Below, piece by piece: positions 35,248 to 44,103 of a stretch of DNA of 64,000 nt. The position numbers were made by a program, and so were the translations under genes. Positions within the stretch are counted from its first letter, which is position 1; every line of letters starts with the position of its first letter. The DNA lies in assembly GCA_020633655.1 (NCBI GenBank), contig JACKDF010000014.1, positions 24,852 through 88,851 of the forward strand, read 5' to 3'. The notes beneath the pieces are model-generated. The model did no database searches. It was given only the letters and a program-made list of their open reading frames with translations, and had not been told where the DNA came from. This DNA comes from Deferribacteres bacterium (lineage in GTDB: Bacteria > Zhuqueibacterota > Zhuqueibacteria > Zhuqueibacterales > Geothermadaptataceae).

Positions 35248-35589
35248 TTATTTGATATACGCCTGAACTGCTTCTTCTACGGTGTCGAAGGTTTCGAAAA
35301 CTGTGAGTAGCTTGGTGATCATGAGTAGGCTTTGAATTCGTTCCGTCGCACGTGCTAGTTTGATATCGCCATCTTTGTTGCGCATTGTCGTAAGTCCGCC
35401 GATCAAAATGCCAAGGCCGGAACTGTTCATCCAATTGACTTTGCCCAGATCAGCGACAATATTGGTCTTACCCTGATCTATCAGTTCATGGAGTTTATCG
35501 TTTAACAAGGTTGCGTCTGGTCCCCCCATAATTTTCCCGGAAAGTTCCAATACAACCGCGTTGTCGACCATTTTCTCTTTCAACTTCAT
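35248..35589 (-). CDS. STAS domain protein (anti-sigma factor antagonist-like)
   Basis: A 113-residue single-domain protein. VVLELSGKIMGGPDATLLNDKLHELIDQG and VNWMNSSGLGILIGGL match the STAS fold; the phospho-acceptor region is W-M-N-S-S-G-L, where the second Ser is the usual phosphorylated residue in SpoIIAA-like proteins. It would take part in partner switching with an anti-sigma kinase. No such kinase or phosphatase is in the window. The ribosome site is AGGAGG. It follows secF by 41 bp and is followed by a terminator, so it is probably the last gene of a secDF operon. Confidence 0.9.
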   Translation of the reverse strand: MKLKEKMVDNAVVLELSGKIMGGPDATLLNDKLHELIDQGKTNIVADLGKVNWMNSSGLGILIGGLTTMRNKDGDIKLARATERIQSLLMITKLLTVFETFDTVEEAVQAYIK

Positions 35590-35630
35590 ATTATCCTCCT
35601 GGTTTTTGATCAGAAGATCAATGAATTATT

Positions 35631-36554
35631 CTATTTTTTACGCTTTTTACGAGATTTAGCATTTGCCTGGACTTGTCTTAAGCCCCATTCTGCAACAACA
35701 GGGGTCGCAACAAAAATCGAAGAATAGGTTCCCACAATTATCCCAACGAGCAATGCAAAAGAAAAATTGTGCAATACTTCGCCACCATTTAAATAGAGAA
35801 CGAGAACAACGATGACAGTTGTGAGTGAAGTAATAATCGTTCTGCTTAATGACTGGTTAATACTTAAGTTCAAAATCGTAAAAAAATCATCACGTTTGCG
35901 TGCTTTCAAATTCTCGCGGATACGATCGAATACCACAATAGTATCATTCAGAGAGTATCCAACGATTGTGAAAAATGCAGCCAGTACGGAAAGACTTATT
36001 TCAAGTCCCAGAATCGAGAAAACGCCGAGAGTGATAAGGACATCGTGAAATAGAGCGATAATGGCACCTATCCCAAAAACCAATTCAAATCGCAGCCAGA
36101 CATAAACCAGAATTAAAAGGAGAGCGAAAAAGACAGCAAGTATACTTTGCGTCCGCAGCTCACTTCCGATTTTAGGTCCAACACTGTCAACACTGAGTAA
36201 AACCGGGGTATTATCAGTGAATTTTTGTGTTAATCCGGTTAGAATTGCATCGGAAACTTCAGAATTTTCCTGTTGCTGTTCGATGCGGATAAGGACATCC
36301 TTTGCATTGCCGAAATTTTTAATTTCTGCTGAGCTAAATCCGACATCGGTTAGTGCGTTACGAATATCATTGATGGGTATTTCATTGGGAAAACGAACAT
36401 GGATTTCAGTACCACCTAAAAAGTCGATGCTGTAATCCGGGCCACCTTTCATCACCATCGTTATCATACCGATCAGTATGACCAATCCAGAAGCGATTAG
36501 GGCGATACGCCTTTTTGATAAAAAATCTATCTTGGTTTCTTTTATGAACTGCAT
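35631..36554 (-). CDS. secF: Protein translocase subunit SecF
   Basis: A 307-residue inner-membrane protein with six membrane segments. SIDFLGGTEIHVRFPNEIP is the family's periplasmic entry, and the transmembrane core carries the IVGYSLNDTIVVFDRIREN motif with the conserved Asp. With SecD it uses the proton gradient to help pull exported proteins through SecYEG. It follows secD by 53 bp. The C-terminal basic tail is ordinary. Confidence 0.96.
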   Translation of the reverse strand: MQFIKETKIDFLSKRRIALIASGLVILIGMITMVMKGGPDYSIDFLGGTEIHVRFPNEIPINDIRNALTDVGFSSAEIKNFGNAKDVLIRIEQQQENSEVSDAILTGLTQKFTDNTPVLLSVDSVGPKIGSELRTQSILAVFFALLLILVYVWLRFELVFGIGAIIALFHDVLITLGVFSILGLEISLSVLAAFFTIVGYSLNDTIVVFDRIRENLKARKRDDFFTILNLSINQSLSRTIITSLTTVIVVLVLYLNGGEVLHNFSFALLVGIIVGTYSSIFVATPVVAEWGLRQVQANAKSRKKRKK

Positions 36555-36607
36555 GGGTGAACTTATCTCCAGATCCTGTTTAATTTATCAATTCTTAAAA
36601 CTTGTAT

Positions 36608-38668
36608 TTATACGCTCAATTTACTAACGCTTCGTTTGCCAATCGCTAAATCGTAAACCAGGTGGGTGAAAACGATCGCTGTGAACATACTCGCGATGAT
36701 ACCAATGGAAAGCGTTACCGCAAATCCCCGAACAGGTCCGGTACCAAATTGGTAAAGAACAAGTGCTGTCAAGAATGTTGTAATGTTGGCATCAAAAATT
36801 GTCCAGAATGCCCTTTCGTAACCGGCATCGATAGCGGCGCGCACCGTTTTTCCGGTCTTCAGCTCTTCACGAATCCGTTCGAAAATAAGAACGTTTGCGT
36901 CTACAGCCATACCCACTGTCAATATAATTCCCGCTATTCCGGGCAGCGTTAATGTTGCATGGAAAAATGCAAGCGCAGCAAGCAGCAGGAAGAGGTTGAT
37001 AATTAATGCTATATCTGCAATGAAACCGGATAGTTTATAGTAAATAATCATAAAAACAATGACGAGAGCAATACCGATAAGGAGGGAAAGTTGTCCGGCG
37101 TCAACAGAATCCTGACCTAAAGATGGGCCTACAGTTCGTTCTTCAATAACATGGATTGGGGCTGGCAAGGCACCGGCTCGCAATACAATGGCGAGGTCTT
37201 TCGCTTCCTGCATCGTAAAGGAACCTTCAATTTGCGCACTTCCCCCGGGAATTTTACCATTAATATTTGGGGCAGAAGCAACTTTTCCATCGAGAACAAT
37301 CGCCAAAAGTTTGTTTACATTTGCTCCGGTGACAACACTGAAAATACGTGCACCTTCGGTATTAAATCGGAGATTCACCTGAGGTTTTCCCTGTGACATA
37401 CTTTGGCTACCGGATCCAATAGAGACATTCGCTTCTTCGAGATATTTCCCGGTAATTTCTGCTTCTTTTTTCAAGAAATACATTTGATAGTATTCCTGCT
37501 CATCGATAATCATCGGATCACCTGAGAAATGTACTTCTGTATTTGCAGGAATTACTCTTTGAATTTCCGGGCTATTGACGATACGTTTTACTGCCTGGAG
37601 ATTTTTTGCAGGCAAGCCAATGGAATTTCTATAGCCTGGGAATGTAGTCAATAAAGCGAGGAAAGGTCGATCATTTGCCAGGCTTTCATCGACAAGTACT
37701 GTGGAATCGGCATTCGATTCATTATCGATTGTTGTGCCTTCACCTAATAAGCTCTCAACGCTGACTTCTTTATCTTTTCGAGCTGCAGGGCGCGTACCTG
37801 TAGAGTCTGTTGTCGCTGCGCTGTCTTCGATAGTGCTGGTTGCAGAATTACTGAGTTTTGCTTTCAGGGCTTTATCGATATCCTGAAGAATAGCCATGCT
37901 AACATCCGGCTCTTTAACGAGCTTAAACTCCAATAAAGCTGTTTTACCAATAATATCTTTTGCGCGTTGCACATCTTTGATGCCAGCCAGCTCGATAATA
38001 ATTCGGTTTTCACCTTGTTTCGTGATGCTTGGTTCAGAAACGCCAAATTGGTCAACGCGGTTGCGAAGCACTTCCAGCGTGCGGCTTACCGCATCTGCAG
38101 CTTGCTTTTTCAGTTCATCCACGATGTCGCTGTCTTTTTGAATTCGTTGGCCAAAGTACAAACTCAAGCGCACACCAGCTTCCTCGAAAACGGTGGAAAA
38201 TGTATTAAAATAATCGCTTTCTGAGGCGCCACTTCTCGAATCCACAACAGCAAGAAGTGAATCAAGTCGGGCGTCCTGTTTTTTTGCAGCATTTTTTACA
38301 AGCTGTGGAAGATTGACTTCGTACACGAGATAAGTACCGCCAAGTAAGTCCAGGCCTTGTTTAATTGCACTGTTTTCTTCCTTTACGATATCATCATGCA
38401 GCAAAGCTGCTTTTTCAGCAAGCTCATAAGCTTCGTTTAATTTGGACTCGTCATTAATCGAGTCTTCCAGGCGAGAGGGCAGATCGCCAGCGTTTAGCCC
38501 GGCTTGTATTTCATCGACATCCAAACTGCTCAACTGGATCAGTTGATCCGCATAGATACTTTGTTCCTTCTGCAGTTGATTCACTTTGAAAGTCGGGTAC
38601 AATTGGTAGCCACCCCAGATGATGACAATCCCAACGATGAGACTTCGGATCAGGTTGTTCCTTCGCAT
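36608..38668 (-). CDS. secD: Protein translocase subunit SecD
   Basis: A 686-residue inner-membrane protein. The first TM (about residues 5-27) is followed by a long periplasmic region with GLDLLGGTYLVYEV (P1 head), LRNRVDQFGVSEP, and VGPSLGQDSVDAG before the TM core, which holds TVGMAVDANVLIFERIREEL. A low-complexity Ser/Thr/Ala-rich insert lies at about residues 280-340. The start at 38668 (ATG) has AGGA 9 bases upstream; an earlier in-frame TTG at 38698 is weaker. It heads the secD-secF-STAS unit with a good sigma-70-like promoter upstream. Confidence 0.95.
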   Translation of the reverse strand: MRRNNLIRSLIVGIVIIWGGYQLYPTFKVNQLQKEQSIYADQLIQLSSLDVDEIQAGLNAGDLPSRLEDSINDESKLNEAYELAEKAALLHDDIVKEENSAIKQGLDLLGGTYLVYEVNLPQLVKNAAKKQDARLDSLLAVVDSRSGASESDYFNTFSTVFEEAGVRLSLYFGQRIQKDSDIVDELKKQAADAVSRTLEVLRNRVDQFGVSEPSITKQGENRIIIELAGIKDVQRAKDIIGKTALLEFKLVKEPDVSMAILQDIDKALKAKLSNSATSTIEDSAATTDSTGTRPAARKDKEVSVESLLGEGTTIDNESNADSTVLVDESLANDRPFLALLTTFPGYRNSIGLPAKNLQAVKRIVNSPEIQRVIPANTEVHFSGDPMIIDEQEYYQMYFLKKEAEITGKYLEEANVSIGSGSQSMSQGKPQVNLRFNTEGARIFSVVTGANVNKLLAIVLDGKVASAPNINGKIPGGSAQIEGSFTMQEAKDLAIVLRAGALPAPIHVIEERTVGPSLGQDSVDAGQLSLLIGIALVIVFMIIYYKLSGFIADIALIINLFLLLAALAFFHATLTLPGIAGIILTVGMAVDANVLIFERIREELKTGKTVRAAIDAGYERAFWTIFDANITTFLTALVLYQFGTGPVRGFAVTLSIGIIASMFTAIVFTHLVYDLAIGKRSVSKLSV

Positions 38669-38718
38669 TACAAGTTTTCCTACATCAATTAAGTTCAAAA
38701 TTCAGATAAGCAGCGCGT

Positions 38719-38747
38719 AATATATACCATTCCAGTATAAAAGTCAA
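38719..38747 (-). promoter_or_regulatory. Probable sigma-70 promoter of secD
   Basis: On the minus strand TTGACT (38747-38742) and TATATT (38724-38719) are separated by 17 bases. Both are one mismatch from consensus. Transcription would start near 38712, giving a leader of about 44 bases to the secD start. Confidence 0.6.
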
Positions 38748-38820
38748 GCTCTAACAAGTTGTTTGAAAATATTATAGTATTCTTTGTTTTAACTTGATTT
38801 TTATAGAGTTACCAGAAGCA

Positions 38821-38855
38821 AAAAAAGCGGTTGAGATATTGTTCTCAAACCGCTT
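38821..38855 (-). terminator. Intrinsic terminator of the glutamate dehydrogenase gene
   Basis: On the minus strand AAGCGGTTTGAGA and TCTCAACCGCTT pair with one bulged base, followed by seven T. It starts 22 bp after the dehydrogenase stop. Confidence 0.8.
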
Positions 38856-38876
38856 GTTACAAATCTGTTTAAAGCA

Positions 38877-40157
38877 TCAACCGTAAATACCTCGCAGACG
38901 CAGGGTGTTTGCTACACGCTCGATAGCCAGAATGTAGGCTCCAATTCGCATGTTGACTTCGTGTCGCTCGGATCGTGTTCGAACCGCTTCATAGGCTTCT
39001 GTAAGAATTCTGTGCAGACGTGCATTAACATCGTCCAGACTCCAGAAGTAGCCAATTCTGTTTTGTACCCATTCAAAATAGGATACTGAAACGCCTCCTG
39101 CATTGGCCAGAATATCCGGTACCACGAGAATGCCATTTTTATCGAGGATATCATCAGCTTTCGCCGTTGTTGGCCCGTTAGCGCCTTCCACAATGATTTT
39201 TGCTTTAATCCGGTCAGCGTTTTTCGCGTTGATTACGTTTTCCAGAGCACAAGGTGCAAGAATATCACAATCGAGCTCAAGTAGCTCCTCGTTGGTAATT
39301 TTTTCGGCACCTGGGAGATCTGTTAACAAACCATCATGTTTTTTCTGGTGTTCAAGGGCTTTTTGAATATTAATTCCATTTTTGTTGTAGTATGCACCAG
39401 TAACATCGCTTATTGCGATAACTTTTGCTCCAATTTCAACAAATTCTGCAGCGGCGACACTACCGACATTGCCAAATCCTTGAATGGCAATGGTGGTTCC
39501 TTCGGGCTTCAAACCGACTTGTTCCATGGCAGCTTCCGCAACAATGCGCACGCCTCGGCCAGTCGCTTCCCGGCGACCAACGGAGCCACCAAGGTCGGCA
39601 GGCTTACCAGTAACAATGGCGTTCTCTGTGTGACGGCAGTGCATGCTGTACGTATCCATTATCCAGCCCATGATTTGCTCATCCGTATTCACATCCGGTG
39701 CCGGAATATCACGTTCCGGTCCAAAGACATCGAACAATTTTGATGTGTAGCGCCGGGTTATTTTTTCAAGTTCTACCCGTGTCAATTTACGGGGATCACA
39801 AATAACGCCACCTTTGGCACCGCCAAAGGGAATGTTGACAACGGCACATTTCCAGGTCATCCAGGCAGCGAGTGCTTTCACTTCCTGAATATTAACATCC
39901 GGATGGTATCGAATGCCTCCCTTCGACGGCCCGCGTACGGAACTGTGAATGACGCGCAGGCCTTCAAATACTTTGATGGTCCCATCGTCAAGTTTGATGG
40001 GAATCGAAACCGTCACTTGCATTTGTGGTGTTTTCAGATAATCAAAAGTTCCCTCATCGAGTCCCAGAATTTTAGCTGCAACTTCGAAACGTTGCATCAT
40101 CGATTCATAAGGATCATCGTCGTTTCTGTTGATGGGGGCTGGTTCAACATATTGCAT
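38877..40157 (-). CDS. Glu/Leu/Phe/Val dehydrogenase (glutamate dehydrogenase)
   Basis: A 426-residue oxidoreductase. GPSKGGIRYHPDV and VVNIPFGGAKGGVICDP include the catalytic lysine. The Rossmann loop reads AIQGFGNVGSVAA. DCDILAPCALENVIN and ANAGGVSVSYFEWVQN are typical of hexameric NAD(P)-dependent glutamate dehydrogenases of the GDH-2 subgroup. It interconverts glutamate with 2-oxoglutarate and ammonia. The start has GGAG 8 bases upstream. It stands alone, with its own terminator and a possible extended -10 promoter. Confidence 0.95.
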   Translation of the reverse strand: MQYVEPAPINRNDDDPYESMMQRFEVAAKILGLDEGTFDYLKTPQMQVTVSIPIKLDDGTIKVFEGLRVIHSSVRGPSKGGIRYHPDVNIQEVKALAAWMTWKCAVVNIPFGGAKGGVICDPRKLTRVELEKITRRYTSKLFDVFGPERDIPAPDVNTDEQIMGWIMDTYSMHCRHTENAIVTGKPADLGGSVGRREATGRGVRIVAEAAMEQVGLKPEGTTIAIQGFGNVGSVAAAEFVEIGAKVIAISDVTGAYYNKNGINIQKALEHQKKHDGLLTDLPGAEKITNEELLELDCDILAPCALENVINAKNADRIKAKIIVEGANGPTTAKADDILDKNGILVVPDILANAGGVSVSYFEWVQNRIGYFWSLDDVNARLHRILTEAYEAVRTRSERHEVNMRIGAYILAIERVANTLRLRGIYG

Positions 40158-40220
40158 TGCTTTGCTCCTTCACTTGAACTACCAACCAGAAAACCAATAG
40201 TGGACGTTGGGACGAGTCGA

Positions 40221-40229
40221 ATTATAACA
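40221..40229 (-). promoter_or_regulatory. Possible extended -10 promoter of the glutamate dehydrogenase gene
   Basis: On the minus strand TGTTATAAT matches the extended -10 consensus TGnTATAAT. No good -35 is present at 17-18 bases, consistent with an extended -10 type. It gives a leader of about 57 bases. Confidence 0.4.
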
Positions 40230-40696
40230 AAACAGGCATTTAGAATTTGAAATTTTTGAGAAAAGCCATTCACTGCATTTTGAATTGCTGTTGTTATTAA
40301 AACTGCACCAAGGCCCGGTATTTTTTAGTGGGCGAAATATAGAGATGCGCTATTTAATTAACAAGAATAAAAAAGGCAAGTGAACTCTTATTTTTTTATG
40401 TCTTACATCAAAAATTATTAACTATTTTAGAATTCTAAAAATAAAAGGAATTCTGGCAGAGAATTTGAGCGAAAAGAAGGCAAATCAAGCGTAAAATGTA
40501 AAATGAGTCCCCTTAGTCTGCTGAAAACCTAAATACCAAAACTGGACAGGGAATACCCCATCTCATTTCATAAATCAAATAGGTTGGCGATGTGTCCCAC
40601 AATGGTCTGGTAGGTTTGAAGCAGAAACAAGGGAATTCGTCATAGAATTACACTTTAGTTTATAGCCGATACAGAACGGTGTCTTGTGAAAGCACA
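40230..40696. other. 467-bp intergenic region with a 16-bp palindrome
   Basis: No supported gene. A perfect palindrome TTTTAGAATTCTAAAA lies at 40435-40450, about 280 bp upstream of the dehydrogenase gene. A CTGGCA-N6-TTGA sequence at 40453 resembles a -24/-12 element on the plus strand, but no plus-strand gene follows. The rest is AT-rich. Confidence 0.35.
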
Positions 40697-42331
40697 TCAA
40701 ATTCCACTTTCGTATTTCTTTTTAAATTGGAGGATGCCTTCAAATATTCCCTGTGCTATTTTTTTTTGAAATTGATAGGAATTGAGCTTTTTTTCCTCGG
40801 TGCGATTTGAGATAAAGCCGGTTTCAACGAGCACATTTGGCATTGATGCTCCAATGAGAACATAATAACCAGCTTGCTTAACGCCTCTGTTTTTTGCAGA
40901 GGTTCTATCAGATATTTCGTCCTGAATGAAAGCCGCCAACTGCTCACTTTCACGCTGGTAGGAATTTTGTGCCATGCTTGCCAGAATGTAATTCTCGGCA
41001 TCGAAATCGGCATAAGATAAACTGTCTGCTTCGTATCGAATTACAGAGTTTTCGCGTCTTGCAGACTCGATGGCTTCTTCCGTCCGAGCCGCTCCAAGAA
41101 GGTAGGTGCTTAGGCCCGTAACTCGTCTGCTGCGATTTGAATTTGCATGAATGCTAATAAATAATTTGCCCTGCTCCTTATTAGCAAGTTGCGTTCTTTC
41201 CTTTAAAGAAACAAAATGATCGGTTTGCCGTGTCATGACAACCCGTATGTCGGTTTCGTCTTCGATTAATTTTTTCAGGTGACGGGCAATCGCCAGCGTG
41301 ACATTTTTTTCGTAGATACCACTTGGTCCGATTGCACCTGGATCGCGACCACCGTGTCCGGGATCGAGAATAATAGTATCAATCAGCCATTTCTTCCGTT
41401 CATTTTCCAGGGTTTTAATGATATCTGCAGATATTTGTTTGCGCGTTGTAAGCGAGATGAGAAGTTCGCTGTTTCGTACATTTGAAAAGAGTTTTTTTGA
41501 ATCGAGAGTACCGGCGAAGCGAAAAGAAAGTTGTGCCATTTGAGGCAACTGCACCGGCACGATTTCACGTATGAACTGGCTATTGTTTTGCTTGTCAACC
41601 CGCAGTGTATCAACTTTACTATCGAAGATATCGATATAGAGCCACCCACGTGTCGAGCGTAAGTTCACATGCGATTCCGGGATGATAGCAGATGTTTTGA
41701 CGCGAATCAGCGTCCCATTGGCTTTCTCATCAACAAAAATGCCGGTTACTTCGGGAACAGATTTCGCATCCTTAGGCATCGTTTCATTGTTCGTCACAGA
41801 TTCAAAATTATCCGCCTTTGCTGCGAGGGTAGCGCTTGCGCTGTTTTCTGCTTCCAGGATAACCGGTGGATCAGCGTCCAGGGCAGCGTATTTTTGATTC
41901 TCAATGCTGACCAGGTTGCCAGAATAGGCAGGGGCAATCAGATCGATAAAGAAGGGAACAGGAACGTAAATTTCCCCGTCGTCATACTCCGTTTGCACTG
42001 GCATTTGGTAGGCATCATTGTTGAGCATGACAAATGGATTAAATGCGGTGACTTTAACTTCAATGTCACCCAGATGCAGCATTGCCTTGCGCGTTTTTTT
42101 ACTGACGATCGGGAATGTATCGAGTATTTCTGCCAATTCGCGTATTGCAACAAATTCAAATTGGGGTGCCTGGTTCAAGCGAACTGTAGGCAATTCGCGA
42201 TAATTTCCATCCAGCAGAACGGCTGTTTTTTTTGCCTGGGCAAAAGTCGAATTTGGATAGATTAGGATGAGTAGGAAAAGAAATAACAGCCAATGAGTGT
42301 GAAACGGGTGAGATAATTTATTGTTCTTCAT
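40697..42331 (-). CDS. N-acetylmuramoyl-L-alanine amidase (AmiC-like)
   Basis: A 544-residue cell-wall amidase with a signal peptide. Residues ~35-150 resemble a copper-amine-oxidase-N-like/peptidoglycan-interacting domain; ~195-310 form an AMIN-like domain; the C terminus (about 320-540) is Amidase_3. Zinc and catalytic motifs visible: ILDPGHGGRDPGAIG, KNVTLAIARHLKKL, LFISIHANSN, and VLVETGFISN. It cleaves the amide bond between muramic acid and the stem peptide in the periplasm, typically at division sites. It overlaps the rhomboid gene by 14 bp. Confidence 0.94.
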   Translation of the reverse strand: MKNNKLSHPFHTHWLLFLFLLILIYPNSTFAQAKKTAVLLDGNYRELPTVRLNQAPQFEFVAIRELAEILDTFPIVSKKTRKAMLHLGDIEVKVTAFNPFVMLNNDAYQMPVQTEYDDGEIYVPVPFFIDLIAPAYSGNLVSIENQKYAALDADPPVILEAENSASATLAAKADNFESVTNNETMPKDAKSVPEVTGIFVDEKANGTLIRVKTSAIIPESHVNLRSTRGWLYIDIFDSKVDTLRVDKQNNSQFIREIVPVQLPQMAQLSFRFAGTLDSKKLFSNVRNSELLISLTTRKQISADIIKTLENERKKWLIDTIILDPGHGGRDPGAIGPSGIYEKNVTLAIARHLKKLIEDETDIRVVMTRQTDHFVSLKERTQLANKEQGKLFISIHANSNRSRRVTGLSTYLLGAARTEEAIESARRENSVIRYEADSLSYADFDAENYILASMAQNSYQRESEQLAAFIQDEISDRTSAKNRGVKQAGYYVLIGASMPNVLVETGFISNRTEEKKLNSYQFQKKIAQGIFEGILQFKKKYESGI

Positions 42332-43163
42332 TCAAGTACTGACTAGCTTTTCTAAGTGTCTCTTGCTCATTTCTGGTTAAATTTTCATAACCAACTTCAT
42401 TTATTTTGTCGAGTATTGCATCCATCTCTGCCCTGATTTCTTCTTCTTTTTGCCGTCTTTTTGCCTGCTTTATCATTTGTTTTGCTTGCCGGCGTCGTTG
42501 TGAGTGTGCCGCAATACTGTACATTTGCCAATCAAATTTTAAATACAGTAATCCTACGAACATTCCCCCAAGATGCGCAAAGTGCGCAACAGCATTATCA
42601 GTCCCAAAGACACCAGAAAACAAAGAAATACCGGCTAAAATCATTGCCAGGTATTTTGCTTTGATGCGGACGGGCAAAACAAAGAAGACGAGAAAAGTCA
42701 GTTCACGTTCCGGGTACATCAATGCAAAGGCGAGAATGACGCCGTAAATTGCACCTGAGGCGCCAATAATGGGTATTGCCTGATTTTCCGGGAAAAAAAG
42801 CATGTTAAATAAAATTTGAAATAGGCCAGCGCCTATACCGCAAATAAGATAATATTTAAGGAATGCTTTGCCTCCCCATTCGCGCTCCAGGTCAACGCCG
42901 AACATCCACAAAATGAGCATGTTGAGAAAGATGTGCAGGATCGAACCGTGTAAAAATAAATAGGTAACGATTTGCCAAATGAACAAATTATGGAGAAAAT
43001 AAACCGGGACGAGACCGAAAAGACCGTTAAAATCGATGTTTAAAAATGCGATAGCAATGTTTTGAATGATGTAAATACCGATGTTGATAAAAATGAGGTT
43101 TCGGACCATCGGTGTCATTCCAGGCCCCAGGCCAATATGAAATCTCTGGGTCTGATAGTTCAT
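42318..43163 (-). CDS. Rhomboid family intramembrane serine protease
   Basis: A 281-residue membrane protein with about six membrane segments. The nucleophile Ser is in GASGAIYG (TM4), and the catalytic His in HFAHLGGMFVG (TM6). A W-R-type loop (EREWGGKAFLKYY) follows TM2. The C terminus (about 215-281) is a charged cytoplasmic tail with KQMIKQAKRR and EIRAEMDAILDKI. Rhomboids cut substrates within the membrane; the bacterial substrate here is unknown. The start has GGAGAG upstream. It is translationally coupled to the downstream amidase. Confidence 0.94.
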   Translation of the reverse strand: MNYQTQRFHIGLGPGMTPMVRNLIFINIGIYIIQNIAIAFLNIDFNGLFGLVPVYFLHNLFIWQIVTYLFLHGSILHIFLNMLILWMFGVDLEREWGGKAFLKYYLICGIGAGLFQILFNMLFFPENQAIPIIGASGAIYGVILAFALMYPERELTFLVFFVLPVRIKAKYLAMILAGISLFSGVFGTDNAVAHFAHLGGMFVGLLYLKFDWQMYSIAAHSQRRRQAKQMIKQAKRRQKEEEIRAEMDAILDKINEVGYENLTRNEQETLRKASQYLNEEQ

Positions 43164-44103
43164 TAGCTCTCCTCTGTGAAATTAGCATACAACAATCATC
43201 GGTTTCGCGAACAAAAATCTACATCTGATCAAATTCGTTGGTGATTGTACAATGCATGCCTAAATCACTTCATTCCGGTGTAAAAGTTCCTATTTTCGAA
43301 TTTCTTTAATGCGCCAGTTTCGCAAGAAGATACCGTATTTTACCCACCAGTGCTGAATGATTGTCAGTACCAGGTAATTTGGATGATTAAAATTGTATAC
43401 CTGATTTCTAAATAATTTAATCCGCTTATGGGAATGGAAATATCAGAAGTTATTTGGCGGCAAGGGTTTCGAGTTCTGATGTAAAACTCATTCATCTTGC
43501 AGTTTCTAATTCGTAATAGCAGCAGTTTATTCAATTCATCAAACCGCATCATCTTAGCCATTAAATGCTTAAAAATCAAGTAAAATGTCCACATCCTGTC
43601 AGGGCGTAAAGCCTTGTGAATGCAGAAAAAAAATAACGCAAAATATTGTTATTGAGGCTATTTTGGTATCTTGTATTTAATTGTGTAATATTTTTTTGCA
43701 AAAAAACTTATTGACTTCACTTTTCCTGTGACCGTACTTCTCGCCCACCTAAAAATGGAAGTTGCCGTCTATTACACTGTATCACCCTGAGTCAATAGTT
43801 CCCATGAATGAACAAATATGAATATGCTGAAAAGTTCGGCTTCCGTGCACGAATTCATTTTCTTTTATGATTTTCAGCTCAATAATCAGGTTTATTACCT
43901 TATTTAACTGGATGAACGGTTTGGCATATTAATTGTTTTAGGTGTATCACGTTTTTTTCTTAAAAAATTCGTTAAGTAAATAACCTGTTTTTTTGAATAC
44001 GCAACGATTTGAGCAAGGCTGATCGTGCGAAATGCAGCATGGGAATGTGAACAGAAAAGGCTGGTTGTAAATACAAACAGGATGATTGGATAAATATCTT
44101 AAA
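43164..44103. other. 940-bp intergenic region between rhomboid and the Glt-like operon
   Basis: No convincing gene. On the minus strand a 50-codon stretch without a start codon (43290-43442) encodes Trp-rich residues (IIQHWWVKYGIFLRNW), possibly a decayed gene end, but this is weak. A TTGACT hexamer lies at 43711 on the plus strand. The region is AT-rich and divergent, so it should hold the promoters of both flanking units. Confidence 0.35.

Noticed and set aside
40453..40470. CTGGCA-N6-TTGA sequence resembling a sigma-54 promoter
   Set aside because: It points to the plus strand where no gene follows for over 3 kb; taken as chance.
41669..42265. 198-codon frame opposite the amidase gene
   Set aside because: No signature and embedded in a well-supported gene.
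43364..43594. 76-codon minus-strand frame in the 43164-44103 gap
   Set aside because: AT-rich, no ribosome site or motif; kept only as part of the gap description.
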